In this document: piece by piece, positions 21,418 through 30,804 of the stretch
How positions within the stretch are numbered: the stretch's first letter is position 1
How the letters are laid out: each line of letters begins with the position of its first letter
NCBI GenBank assembly: GCA_016987375.1
Contig: PJRA01000376.1
Location: 319,799-351,464 of the forward strand
Reading direction: 5' to 3'
Length of the DNA: 31,666 nucleotides
Origin: Brachionus koreanus
Taxonomy: Eukaryota; Rotifera; Eurotatoria; Ploima; Brachionidae
Notes under the pieces: model-generated
Database searches by the model: none
The model's input: the letters and a program-made list of their open reading frames with translations, nothing else
What the model was told of the DNA's origin: nothing
Program-made: the position numbers and the translations under genes

Positions 21418-22341
21418 TTAATTAGATGAATTTGTTCTTATTCTATATGTATCATCTTGATAAGTTTTTAAAGTAATTTGATCCAATCGTTCTTCCAATT
21501 GTCTAATATCTGGTCGTGTTGCATCTCTAGGTTTTCCTGTGCCATATATACTTGGATTAATGTTTATTTCTTCTTTTTTAAGAGGAATGGAACGTGGCAA
21601 TAAAACTAGACGTTTTCTATCTTCTGAATTTTTATTTAATTTAATTTTAATTCAAACAGAAATTAAAAAATACCCAACTTGATTGTTCCTTCTTGATCTA
21701 GACTAAAACTTTTTTGGAAAGGACTTGTTTGGTTTTGATGCAATCTTGAGCCAGAATCTAGCTTGCAGGTCTTTTCTTTTAAATTGGTTTCTAGTTGTTC
21801 GATAGCTTTTTTTGAACGAATTTTCTGATTAATTGGCACAGAATTTTTTTTCACTCTTTGATTAAAGTCAAGCCGATTTTTTAAATTACTTGTTGGTCGA
21901 TTATCTAGATTTCTTTGTCCTCTCTCGTTAGCTATTTTTTCTCTAAATACTGCTTGATTTACTTTAATAAAATTTTCATTCACTTTCTTTAAAATAAAAA
22001 TTTTATTATTTAGTTTTTCAGTTATTAAAAATTTATGATACAGCTCCATTTAGAAGAAGCGCTTTCGATAGTGCTTCGGAATCAGAGAATTCAACATAGC
22101 AAAAACCTTTGAATTTTCCAGTTTCTTTGTCTCGAATCATTTTTACTTGCTTAATTGGCAAATTTTTGAATATTATATTTACATCACCCTGAATCAAATC
22201 AAGAGGCAAATTTCCAACATATGCAACACATTTTTGTTTTTCAGAGTGAAGGCAATTTCTCTCATTTGATCGTCTGTGGCCTTGATTATATTTTCTTGTC
22301 GGTTTAGAAACATTATTAAGACCATTTTCGCTAGACAGCAT
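21418..22341 (-). CDS. EIF4H: eIF4H-like translation initiation factor (RRM protein)
   Basis: eIF4H stimulates the helicase activity of eIF4A during 5' UTR scanning in the cytoplasm. Exons are 22341-22042, 21986-21674 and 21623-21418. The introns are 55 bp (phase 0) and 50 bp (phase 1), both GT-AG. Product 272 aa. The RRM begins at CVAYVGNLPLDLIQGDV (RNP2 at 40-45) and includes KGFCYVEF (RNP1 at 78-85). The sequence FKNLPIKQVKMIRDKETG aligns with human eIF4H FKDLSIRSVRLVRDKDTD. A Lys/Asn/Gln-rich linker leads to a conserved C-terminal block, RLVLLPRSIP then NPSIYGTGKPRDA, the signature shared by eIF4H and eIF4B. Length is close to eIF4H (about 250 aa) and far short of eIF4B, so eIF4H is preferred. 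ATG at 22341 is the first in frame; the frame stays open slightly upstream. Confidence 0.88.
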
Positions 22342-22690
22342 TTTTCTATTTTTTTTGTATTGATATTTAGTGTTGAGATTTAATTGAATCAATCTTAAAG
22401 GATTAGAAATTATGCCTTAAGTCTTTTTTTAGGAATAAAATATGAAAATTTTATAAAATTTAGCTGAAGCATAAGCAGTTAAGTTAGTTCCGGAAATACT
22501 ATAAAAATTTATTATAATTATTCATAGCGATAAATCAAGGAAAAATTCATAAAGCTAAGACCCTAGAAATTGTTTATTTAATTTATTCGAAAAATTTTAC
22601 ATTTTTTATGTAAAAATAAAATGTCACAAGAATTATTTAGAACCGGTTTAATTAATTAAATGTTGAAATGAATGTTTGTTAAAGCTTGTT
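22342..22690. other. Short gap between SCARB and eIF4H genes
   Basis: This 349 bp interval holds the 3' UTR of the SCARB-like gene and the 5' region of the eIF4H gene, both on the minus strand. Minus-strand AATAAA hexamers at 22587-22582 and 22578-22573 lie about 105 bases after the SCARB stop. A pyrimidine tract followed by AG (TTTCTAATCCTTTAAG, minus strand) precedes the eIF4H leader by about 55 bases and could be a splice or trans-splice acceptor. Confidence 0.45.
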
Positions 22691-25600
22691 TCATTTTTGA
22701 TTTGTTCCATTAAGCAACAAAGTTGACACATTCTTATCTGAGTTTCTTTCAGTCTTAAGCAACAAAATTAATTTTTTTCAAATAAAAAAAAAATTTACCA
22801 TGTAAGCATTTTTGGGTGAATTTTTATAAAAGTTAATTGCAAACGCAGTAATTAACGAAACTATTGCTGCAATCAACATTACTAATGGTAAAGCATTTAT
22901 CACATCAATTGTAAATCTTAAACTTTTTAATTCCTCCTTAACATGATTGATTACTCTTATTTCCTTTAATTAAAAAAAATTTGTATTTAAAAAAATTTTA
23001 TTAAAATGCCGAATAAATATAAATATTTTTTTACTTCATCGAACCAAAAAAATGGAAATAGTATTGGTTTAATATTTTTCATTATTCTTTAAATATTAAA
23101 AGTTGAATTTTAAAGAAAAATTTTTTTTTGAATTACCTTATTTCCTCATTTGGTTTAAGATAAAAATTTAATTGAAGTCGAACATTACCTCCAAGAGATG
23201 CTCCAGATATCTGTGTAAAAATGCTATACTCAAGTTTTTCAAATATATTTTTATTAGTATACCGGTTCATAGTAGACAATAAAATCATGCTTGTCTCTTT
23301 GTGGTTTTAAACCAACAAGTGAATTTAGAAATATTCTGTCAGCATTAAGAAAATGAGGTTGGGACAAAAAACTCGAAACGCCTTTTCAATTTAAATGTTA
23401 ATAATTTCTTTTTCTGACTATAGTAATTTTTTTCACCAAAAAAATTTATTCAATTAAAATAAATATGCAAATTTCAAAAAGAAGCGTGATAGAATATACA
23501 AGGCATATAACTGGGACTAAGAAAATATAAATTAGAGTTAAAATAAGACATTATATACATTATAAGATATATTAAACTGACAAATTCAACTAATTTTATA
23601 AATGATTTTTTAAAAATCAAATTATTTTGTTTAACAGAATATTTTTTGGTGAAAAAATGATAGCAAACTAAACTCGAAAAAAAAAAAATTTACCATTTTG
23701 ACAGTTGCTCAAATTAAATACACCATTTCCAATACAATGTTCATCAATGTATCCTTCATTTTCCAAATTTATGCACGAAAATAAATCTTTTTTAAACTGG
23801 TAATTATAAACTAATAAACCATCCAAATAATTTTCTCTTAAATAACTCATCGTATAAGATCTTACAACAAAATAATTTCTTTTCGATACAAAAATGAAAA
23901 TAAATTACCGGCACATTTCGCCACTAAAAATTTCAAGATTTTGATCTCGTCGCATATAAGGTTGACCAAAAGTTCCATCTTTCCCTTTGAATTGATTTGC
24001 ATTTTTCAATTTCCAATAATCAAATTTGCTTAAAATTTTTTTTTATAATTTTTAAGTTATTTATATAAATTTACTTTTTTCCATTCCATGAAATTACTTT
24101 CCCAGTATTTCCTGACACATCAACGGTCTGAACTATCATCTCCTGCCATAAAGTTCCATTTTTCTTTTAAAAATAATCAATGTTTAAAAGTTATTTTCAC
24201 TAATTAGGAAAAAACTATATCCGAGGATTGATTTCTTTTAACACTAAAAAGCCAGGCAGATTATCATCAAAAATTTTCAAATTTAGTTAGGATAACAAAC
24301 TGAATATTTTTTCTGAAAATGCTTAAATTTTAAAAGCTATTTTATAAAATTTTATTTCTATCAAGACAATATTTTACATTAGGTTCAATTTTTTAAAAAA
24401 AGGTCTAAAAACCCCTCTTGCTATCTAGTATTAAATTTTATATTTTCAATTTAGTTACAGCTTCAGAAAATTTTTCCACTTTTTTTAATTTTTTAAAAAA
24501 AAGGAACTTCTTCAACTAAGTCTTATAAAATGCCACCATTAAGAAAATAAGTCATTGATTGAAAAAGATGATAAACAAAAGGAAAAAGAACTAGACTATA
24601 TGCTGTATGAGGAAGAAGTTGGATATTTTCAAGCTTTTCGATTTTTGCCATTGTTCTTATTGCTGTATGTTCTTTTAACACAAATTAATAAGCATACATT
24701 TTTTTATATCACGAGTATTGCTGTTAAGGCCCTTTTTTAAAATTATAATGAAAAAAAAAAATCCAAAATTTTCATTCAAAGTTTTCATTTTATAAAATTT
24801 CTTAGAATTAAAAAAAAAAACAAAGAATTAGACATATCATTTGAAGAGCACTCAATTCTATTTATTTAAACAATTTTACTTATATTTTATAATTATAAGA
24901 TGCTAAGATAAAAAATATCCAACCTTTAAAAAATAAACGGAATTTTATGACTCAACATGCTAGATTTATTAATTCAAAATATGTCATGATTTTTTTATTT
25001 AAGTTTGTTTTTTCAAAAAAAGCTGGAACAGCACTTTATTACATAATTATTTAAAATAGAAAAAATGTTACCAAATTAAGAAGTAATATTTTCTTTGGTT
25101 ATGTTATGATTAATTTAAAAATAAGTAAGCCCAAAAAGATGATATGTTCTAAAAATTCAATGCCTTGAGATTGAAAAAAATTCATTTTTAAAATTCAAAA
25201 GACATAGTATATTTAAGAAATTCTTTGAAAAAGTGCCTTGTGCCTTTTGCAAAATTTTTTTGACTTTTAAAAAAATTAAAATCAACTTTTTCTTAATCAA
25301 AAAAAATTTTTTCCCATTTATTTTATTTTTTTGTTTTTGTTGTTTCATTTTTTCAAATTTTTAAAAGAAAATTTTCAAAATATTTCATTCACAATTTGCG
25401 CCTCAAATTCTAATCTAACGATTTTTTTAATTTTAGATAGTTATTAAACTAAAAATATGCTGTGAAGATGAGTAAGACAATGGGTGACAGTTAAAACATA
25501 AAATATCATAAAATAAAAAAACTTAATTACGTTAAGAGTAATACCGAACTTATCATTGTTGATATTTTCAGATGACATCTTTGCTAAATCCATTAAAGGA

Positions 25601-26252
25601 TCATAGTAACCAGATACAATTTCTTTTATTGATCTAGCTATAAAAAGTTCCGAGTCAAAATATTCAAATAGAATATTTAAAGGCAGAAATTGTTTTTCTT
25701 TTGAAAGCTTTTCAACCATGCTCTTGAAAAAAAATTCTACAGATATTTAAAACCTAGATTATAATCTTACAGAAAGCGGTACATTTAAAATCGTGATAAT
25801 ATCGGATTCTCTTCCAACTGATAAAGATGGTTCAAAAAATAAGCTCATCATAGGACTGTATTTTAAAATAGTTTTATTAATGAATGCGATATTACGCTTT
25901 TCTAGTATTTCACGGTAAACATAAGGTCCACGTTCTTTGAAAATTGGCTTTGCTCCGTTTAAGATTTCATTTGGATTTTGAACATGAAAAAAATAATATT
26001 TTCTTAGAACATGAATTGGCGGGTTAGACCATATTTCAAATTGGCTCGAATTAGGAGTAAGTAAAAGAGACTGAAATAATTTAAAAAAAATATTTATTAA
26101 AAAATAAAAAGATTCAATCTAACCTTTTTTATTGCTTGGTGAAAATAAACTTTTGCAAATAAATATGATGTCAGAAAGCATATAACTAAAAATCCACTTA
26201 AAATTAACAAAAGGCGAAATAACAAGTTTCTATTGATTTTTATAAGAGCCAT
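22691..26252 (-). CDS. CD36 / scavenger receptor class B family protein (SCARB/LIMP-2-like)
   Basis: This is a two-pass membrane receptor of the CD36 family, which binds lipoproteins, lipids or lysosomal enzymes. Eleven exons: 26252-26124, 26070-25771, 25722-25531, 24163-24075, 24028-23909, 23860-23694, 23381-23263, 23210-23137, 23086-23035, 22963-22799 and 22753-22691. All junctions are GT-AG and keep frame; product 489 aa, typical for the family (472-509). A membrane helix lies at about 10-33 (LLFRLLLILSGFLVICF) and another at 436-459. Ectodomain signatures include WSNPP, FHVQNPNEIL, ERGPYVYRE, KNGTLW, FSGEMCRSY, CIGNGVFNLSNC, SQPHFLNAD and FPFFWFDE. Cysteines match the CD36 272-333 and 313-322 pairs; the one equivalent to CD36 Cys243 appears absent. 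N-glycosylation sites include NKT, NGT and NLS. The cytosolic tail is short, without a canonical acidic dileucine signal. Confidence 0.88.
23427..23657. repeat. Small inverted-repeat-bounded segment in SCARB intron 6
   Basis: Intron 6 (312 bp against about 50 bp for most others) carries TTTTTTCACCAAAAAA near 23427-23443 and its reverse complement TTTTTTGGTGAAAAAA at 23642-23657. The ~230 bp bounded segment may be a small MITE-like insertion that enlarged the intron. No clear target duplication is visible. Confidence 0.4.
24555..24740 (+). pseudogene. Possible antisense coding fragment inside SCARB intron 3
   Basis: The plus strand reads LIEKDDKQKEKELDYMLYEE then VGYFQAFRF and a hydrophobic stretch, in a locally higher-GC patch. 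An ATG 27 bases upstream begins MPPLRK in a frame shifted by one base, so a single frameshift would separate an N-terminus from this segment. I do not recognise the protein. It may be a truncated retrocopy or chance. Confidence 0.25.
24821..24932. repeat. Dispersed repeat, copy 2 (in SCARB intron 3)
   Basis: Counterpart of 18437-18557; the last 36 bases match exactly. A short inverted match to its start (TAGACATATCAT versus GATGATATGTTCTA at 25138-25151) hints that the whole insertion might run to about 25155, but this is weak. Confidence 0.75.
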
Positions 26253-27413
26253 TTAAAAAAAAAAATTCTTTTCACTCTCTTATCATTAGCTTAAATTCGA
26301 AAAATATTATTCAAACAAAATACACGGGATTTTAAATCTTTTACAAAAATTGTAAAACTCAAGCTATAAAGTGAATTTTGTGAATTTTTTTAGTTTCTAA
26401 AGTAAAATTTAACTTGTTTTACCTTTAAAAATATAATAATTTATTATGAATAATCAGAATGTTTTAAATGAAAAATAAAAAAAAAATTCTTAGAAAATTA
26501 GAATCCTATTATTAACAAATAAACCCTTAATGTCATAAATTCTAAAAATAAAAATGCTTGAAGAATAAAATAGAATTTTTTTTTCTGAATTATTACAATA
26601 AACTTTTAGACAATTTCACATTTTTTTTTAAAATTTAAATAATTTGATTAATTTAAAATAAAGTTTGATTATTTATTTTTAATTATATCAAATAAATTTT
26701 AGATGAAAAATGAGTTTTTAAATTTAAATGTATAAGCTAATTTTTTGTAAGTTTAATTCTGAATTAATTTCAAAAGAATTGGTAAAATAGTATTTAAAAT
26801 TAAATTAAAAAATTAAAATCAATTATTAAATTCAAAATATTATTACTAATAAAATAAAAATATCTATCCTTCATATCAATATTTTTTAAATAAAAAATTT
26901 AAATCTTTAATAAAAATATTTAATATCTAAAAGTAACTGTTTGAATTGATCATCAACTTCAAGAGATTATTTTTGAGCTCTTGAAAATGACTAAGGTGAC
27001 CTGGATACTTCAAGTAACAAAAAGAGTCAAGTATAATAAATCAAGTATTCTGAAAATTTAATATAATCAGGTCCGAATAACGTTTAAATTGGATTAATTT
27101 TAATTATTCAAATTAAAGTTTGATATCTCTAAAAAGTTTCTTTATTAGAGAAAAAAAGTTAATAAAAAATATTCTGAATATTCGAAGTTTTTAAAGCTAT
27201 AAACAAATGCTTTGATAGTACCGCAAAACATAAAGTTTATTTTAAACAAACTTACAAAGTATGTATTGATTTAATAATAGATTTTATCAGTCATCACAGG
27301 GAAGATTGTCCAAACAATTCGAATCACAATTGATTGATTGGATTGGATTGGTCTGAGTGATGACTCAAAAAATTTAAAATAAATAAAATTCTTGAACAAA
27401 ACATAAGTAAGAT
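26253..27413. other. AT-rich intergenic region upstream of SCARB and U2
   Basis: No gene is supported. This is the upstream region of the minus-strand SCARB-like gene and of the plus-strand U2 copy 1. Near 27287-27365 is a GATTG-type short tandem run flanked by an imperfect inverted pair AGTCATCAC/GTGATGACT. Confidence 0.5.
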
Positions 27414-27558
27414 TGAAAATTTTTTTCATAATCAACTATTTCAATTTGGTAATTACATTAAAATAATTTAAAAAAAATATAACAGAGTTGATGAAGAATA
27501 CTTTTGTTAAATTGAAAATTATCGTTTATAAATAAATGTTAAAAACTAGTTAATAGTT

Positions 27559-27747
27559 ATCGCTTCTCGGCCTCTGGCTAAGATCAAAGTGTAGTATCTG
27601 TTCTCATCAGTTTAATATCTGATGGGGGATCCATTGGGTCCCCGCGATATTAAATCGATTTTTGTGAACGGACTGGTTGCGCAGAGCTTGCTCGGCACCA
27701 GTCACGGATCGACCTAGCGTTGCACTTTACTGCTAGGACCGGTCCAC
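27559..27747 (+). ncRNA. U2: U2 spliceosomal snRNA, copy 1
   Basis: The 189-nt sequence matches the universal U2 layout. The 5' end is ATCGCTTCTCGGCC, followed by the branch-point recognition region GTGTAGTATCTGTTC and TTTAATATCTGAT. A GC-rich stem IIb (GGGGGATCC/GGGTCCCC region) comes next, then the Sm site GATTTTTG. The 3' stem-loops III/IV include GAGCTTGCTC and the hallmark GATCGACCT...TTGCA. Human U2 is about 188 nt. It pairs with intron branch sites in the spliceosome, consistent with the GT-AG introns nearby. No disabling change is visible. Confidence 0.97.
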
Positions 27748-27764
27748 AAAACCCTCTCACTGGG

Positions 27765-27784
27765 GTTTATTTAAAACAATTAGA
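27765..27784 (+). terminator. snRNA 3' box-like element, U2 copy 1
   Basis: GTTTATTTAAAACAATTAGA starts 18 bases after the RNA 3' end. It resembles the metazoan snRNA 3' box (GTTT, 0-3 bases, AAA-R-N-N-AGA) that directs Integrator-dependent 3' end formation, at the usual distance. Confidence 0.55.
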
Positions 27785-28048
27785 AATAGAAATTCTCTTT
27801 GAAAAATTTAAAAGCTCTTCTTTAAAATATTTTGTCAAGGAAAAAATCTCATTGCATTATTTCATAGTAAAAAAGATAAAAAATGTAAAAAAGATTAGAT
27901 TCAAAATTATTTATATTTAACTGTTTTCGGTGATTTAAAATTATTTAAATGAATTTTAATTTTAGAATTTAAATTTAACCTACCGCAGCTTTAATGTTTA
28001 AAGAAAAAATATAAAAAATGAAAATATAAATAATAACATTCTCCTTAA

Positions 28049-28177
28049 TTGTCAGAATTATGTTTAGAATATGCCTGCATGAATAATTTGTTGGAAACAT
28101 TGGATTTTGGCACCAAAATCAAATCGAAACTTGATTCATTAGATATTCTTTTTCTTGATTTTGTCAAAGAACTTTGA
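28049..28177 (+). pseudogene. Coding-like fragment between the U2 copies, part 1
   Basis: A 42-codon open stretch reads LSELCLEYACMNNLLETLDF and continues with a helix-like KIKSKLDSLDILFLDFVKEL before TGA. GC is clearly above the surroundings. TTGTCAG at its left could be a splice acceptor. The protein is not recognised and no gene model could be completed; likely an exon or remnant of a broken gene. Confidence 0.25.
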
Positions 28178-28381
28178 CTTAAATCAAATGATTAATATGA
28201 ACCAGGTTTTATTAATATTAACAAAATTAAATTTATGATTTAATTTCCTGTCATCTGGTATTGGTTGATAGGAATATAATTTGATTTAGATAAAAGATGA
28301 TTTTGCTTTCTTTTATTTTTAAATAGATTTCAAAAAAGAGAAATAGTGGGCCAAATAAACTAATTTAAAAAGTGTCAATAA

Positions 28382-28546
28382 TTTAAGATAGTTACAAAAA
28401 AAAAGATAAGAAAAATTGAAGTTTTAAATGAACAAATTAGGCTAAAATATTTTAGTCAGTTTTTAAGTGAAAATGACAATACAATCAATATTCAAGATGC
28501 GGATGAAAAAGTGTTTAGAAGTTGCTTTTGGAGCCATAATGCATAG
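28382..28546 (+). pseudogene. Coding-like fragment between the U2 copies, part 2
   Basis: A 54-codon open stretch without an ATG includes RLKYFSQFLSEN and DADEKVFRSCFWSHNA before TAG. The ending resembles, loosely, the region before the catalytic domain of MULE-type transposases (F-R-x-x-F-W), but the match is too short to assign. Together with 28049-28177 it may represent one decayed gene. Confidence 0.25.
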
Positions 28547-28875
28547 TCTTGCATTTCTTTTGGGTGAAGTTCAAATTTATTAAAATAAAAATCAAAAATT
28601 AAGATTTTAATAGATGGGAAAATCATTAATATTTTCAGACTTTTTTACTACTTTAAATCAGTTACCAGTGACGATTACCGAGATCTGTACCTTCATTTTA
28701 AAATAAAAGAAAGATTAAAAAATTGTTTTTTGAAAAATTTTTTCATAATCAACTATTTCAATTTGGTAATTACATTAAAATAATTTAAAAAAAATATAAC
28801 AGAGTTGATGAAGAATACTTTTGTTAAATTGAAAATTATCGTTTATAAATAAATGTTAAAAACTAGTTAATAGTT

Positions 28876-29064
28876 ATCGCTTCTCGGCCTCTGGCTAAGA
28901 TCAAAGTGTAGTATCTGTTCTCATCAGTTTAATATCTGATGGGGGATCCATTGGGTCCCCGCGATATTAAATCGATTTTTGTGAACGGACTGGTTGCGCA
29001 GAGCTTGCTCGGCACCAGTCACGGATCGACCTAGCGTTGCACTTTACTGCTAGGACCGGTCCAC
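28876..29064 (+). ncRNA. U2: U2 spliceosomal snRNA, copy 2
   Basis: I see no base difference from copy 1 over all 189 nt, including the GTAGTA branch-recognition sequence and the Sm site. The upstream 145 bases are also duplicated, so the promoter should be intact and both copies are probably transcribed. Multi-copy U2 genes are normal in animals. Confidence 0.97.
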
Positions 29065-29081
29065 AAAACCCTCTCACTGGG

Positions 29082-29101
29082 GTTTATTTAAAACAATTAG
29101 A
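29082..29101 (+). terminator. snRNA 3' box-like element, U2 copy 2
   Basis: Same 20-base element as after copy 1, again 18 bases downstream of the RNA end. Confidence 0.55.
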
Positions 29102-29163
29102 AATAGAAATTCTCTTTGAAAAATTTAAAAGCTCTTCTTTAAAATATTTTGTCAAGGAAAAAA

Positions 29164-29590
29164 GTTAAATTTAATTACTATAATCAAATTTAACTAGAAA
29201 AAAAATTTATTTATTTTGCATAAATAACGAAAGAATGTATAATTTTTTACAAGTATATTCAAGTAATTTTACTTTAAAAACGTGAATTAATTAAAAAAAT
29301 TAATGTTTATTTTTCCACTAAGGATAATTATGTGTGTGATTAAAAATTTTAAATAATAAAAGTTTTATTATTTACATTCTTTTTATCACAGATGAATAGT
29401 TAGAATAGTTCAATAGAATAGTTAGACCAAGATTTCTTTTAAACTTAAATAGTTATAAAATAATATTTATTAAACATTCTTTTAGAATTATTCAATTGTA
29501 TTTCCTTATTCATTATTCATTTTTTTGCCCTAAGTGATTTTTGTTTTTTTCTTCTTTTATACTTAAACATATTATAATACCTTTTGAAAC
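29164..29590. other. AT-rich non-coding stretch
   Basis: Nothing recognisable between U2 copy 2 and the MITE-like element, apart from a short GAATAGTT repetition near 29394-29425. Confidence 0.5.
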
Positions 29591-30198
29591 TACCCGAGGG
29601 GACAAAAACAGACAAAAAACACTGTTTAAACGCTGTTTAAACGTGAGCGTTTAAACGAAATAAAAAGAGGATAAACGGGCGTAAAACAGCCTGAAAAAAA
29701 AAACTTTATTATTTTTGTTTTAAAAAAAGTATAAAGATAAAAAATTAGAAAAATTAAGTCATAAATAATTAAATTAAAATAAAATTTAACATAAAAAAAT
29801 TCAAAATATTTTTCAAAAATATTGTAAAGAAAAGGTGTTTTTTAATCGTTTTTATGTGTTTAAATAGTGTTTCTGGGTGTCCGAGGTGTTTTTTTAAATT
29901 TTTTTTCGATATAGGAGCATCAGATTTTAAGATTAAGTGGTTTTTTAAGTGCTTAAAAAGCATTGTTGGGTGTTTGAGGTGTTTTTTAATGTTTTTGGCG
30001 CGTCAAAAACGGTTTAAAACACTCTAAATGAAATATTTTATTTTGTTTATAAAGTGTTTTTCCCTCGTTTTTTTGGTCCAAAACGCTCACGTTTTAAACG
30101 CAAAAAAAACAAAGCGAAAACGCACAAAAAACAGCTACCAAACGCCGTTTAAACAGCGTTTAAACAGTGTTTTTTGCATGTTTTTGTCCCCTCGGGTA
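29591..30198. mobile_element. MITE-like non-autonomous DNA element with GTTTAAAC-rich inverted repeats
   Basis: The ends are TACCCGAGGGGACAAAAACA and its near-perfect inverse at 30179-30198. The inverted repeats extend about 50 bp (29593-29642 and 30147-30196) with a few mismatches; each holds two GTTTAAAC-type palindromes. A TA on each side (29591-29592, 30197-30198) could be a TA target duplication as in Tc1/mariner-type elements, or simply the outermost repeat bases. The interior has a second inverted pair (ACGTGAGCGTTT versus AAACGCTCACGT) and an imperfect direct repeat, GGTGTCCGAGGTGTTTTTT versus GGTGTTTGAGGTGTTTTTT (about 29875 and 29970). No transposase is encoded. Confidence 0.8.
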
Positions 30199-30804
30199 TG
30201 TTAAAAGAAATTAGCGTTCCAAAATTAAAATAAATATTTTTTTTAAATAGGTAGTCTATTAATTAAGGAAAATTTCTTTAAAAATTCATTAATAATTCAA
30301 ATTTTAAGTGATTCATTTTTTATTTAATTTTTGAATGTTAAAATGCCTAAAAAAAGTCTTTAATATGACTTATTGGAATTATTTTATAATTTTTTGAAAA
30401 AAATTACTTTATTAAGCAAAAAAAAGAAATCTGAATGGAAATAAATGCTTAAGAATTTTAAATTAAATATATACAAAAAAATAAAATAATTTAATACCTT
30501 TTCATTTCATCGAAACCAAGCTTTGCCAAAAATATTTTAATTAATTCTTATTTTTTTGAACTAATTAGCTATTCGTTTCAATCATTGTTTTTTAAATTAA
30601 TAAAAAAGACTTCAAACAATAATTTATTTTAAAAATAAAACAAGAAATATAGACAAACATATAAAATAAATTTACAAAAAGAAAATGAGACTCTTTATAT
30701 ATTTCAACTCAACCAAAGAGACCAAAGGTCAAAACCCATAAAGGGATGATTGAGCCCATTTATTAATAAAAAAGGCATATAAAAATTTATATAATTAACA
30801 GAAA
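30199..30804 (-). other. 3' UTR / tail region of the downstream non-LTR element
   Basis: Read on the minus strand, this follows the reverse transcriptase stop. The GC-richer part at 30690-30750 is probably the element's 3' UTR. The 3' end of the element cannot be fixed because no poly(A) tail or target duplication is evident. Confidence 0.35.

Larger units (their letters stand above)
24164..25530 (-). other. Expanded intron 3 of the SCARB-like gene (1367 bp)
   Basis: The intron runs from the GTAATT donor at 25530 to the AAAG acceptor at 24164, joining FGITLN to KNGTLW in phase 0. Family alignment leaves no room for a missing exon. It is more than 25 times the length of most other introns here. 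It contains a dispersed repeat (24821-24932) and a plus-strand protein-like fragment (24555-24740), so the extra length looks like inserted DNA. Confidence 0.75.
27414..27846. repeat. U2-containing direct duplication, copy 1 (433 bp)
   Basis: The sequence from TGAAAA at 27414 to the A-run at 27846 recurs at 28731-29163 with only one difference that I noticed, near the left edge. It covers about 145 bases of upstream promoter DNA, the whole U2 gene and about 100 bases downstream. Confidence 0.95.
28731..29163. repeat. U2-containing direct duplication, copy 2 (433 bp)
   Basis: Direct repeat of 27414-27846, offset by 1317 bases. The abrupt divergence at both ends defines the duplicated unit. 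Confidence 0.95.

Noticed and set aside
25157..25348. Lys/Phe-rich minus-strand ORF in SCARB intron 3
   Set aside because: It interrupts a junction that family alignment shows to be continuous (FGITLN-KNGTLW), and the composition is AT-driven.
27720..27920. Plus-strand ORF overlapping the 3' end of U2 copy 1
   Set aside because: It starts within the snRNA gene and runs into AT-rich flank; it is a by-product of the RNA sequence.
29769..29963. Minus-strand 64-codon ORF in the MITE-like element
   Set aside because: It lies in repetitive non-coding element DNA, lacks transposase motifs and is Lys/Phe/Leu-rich from base composition.
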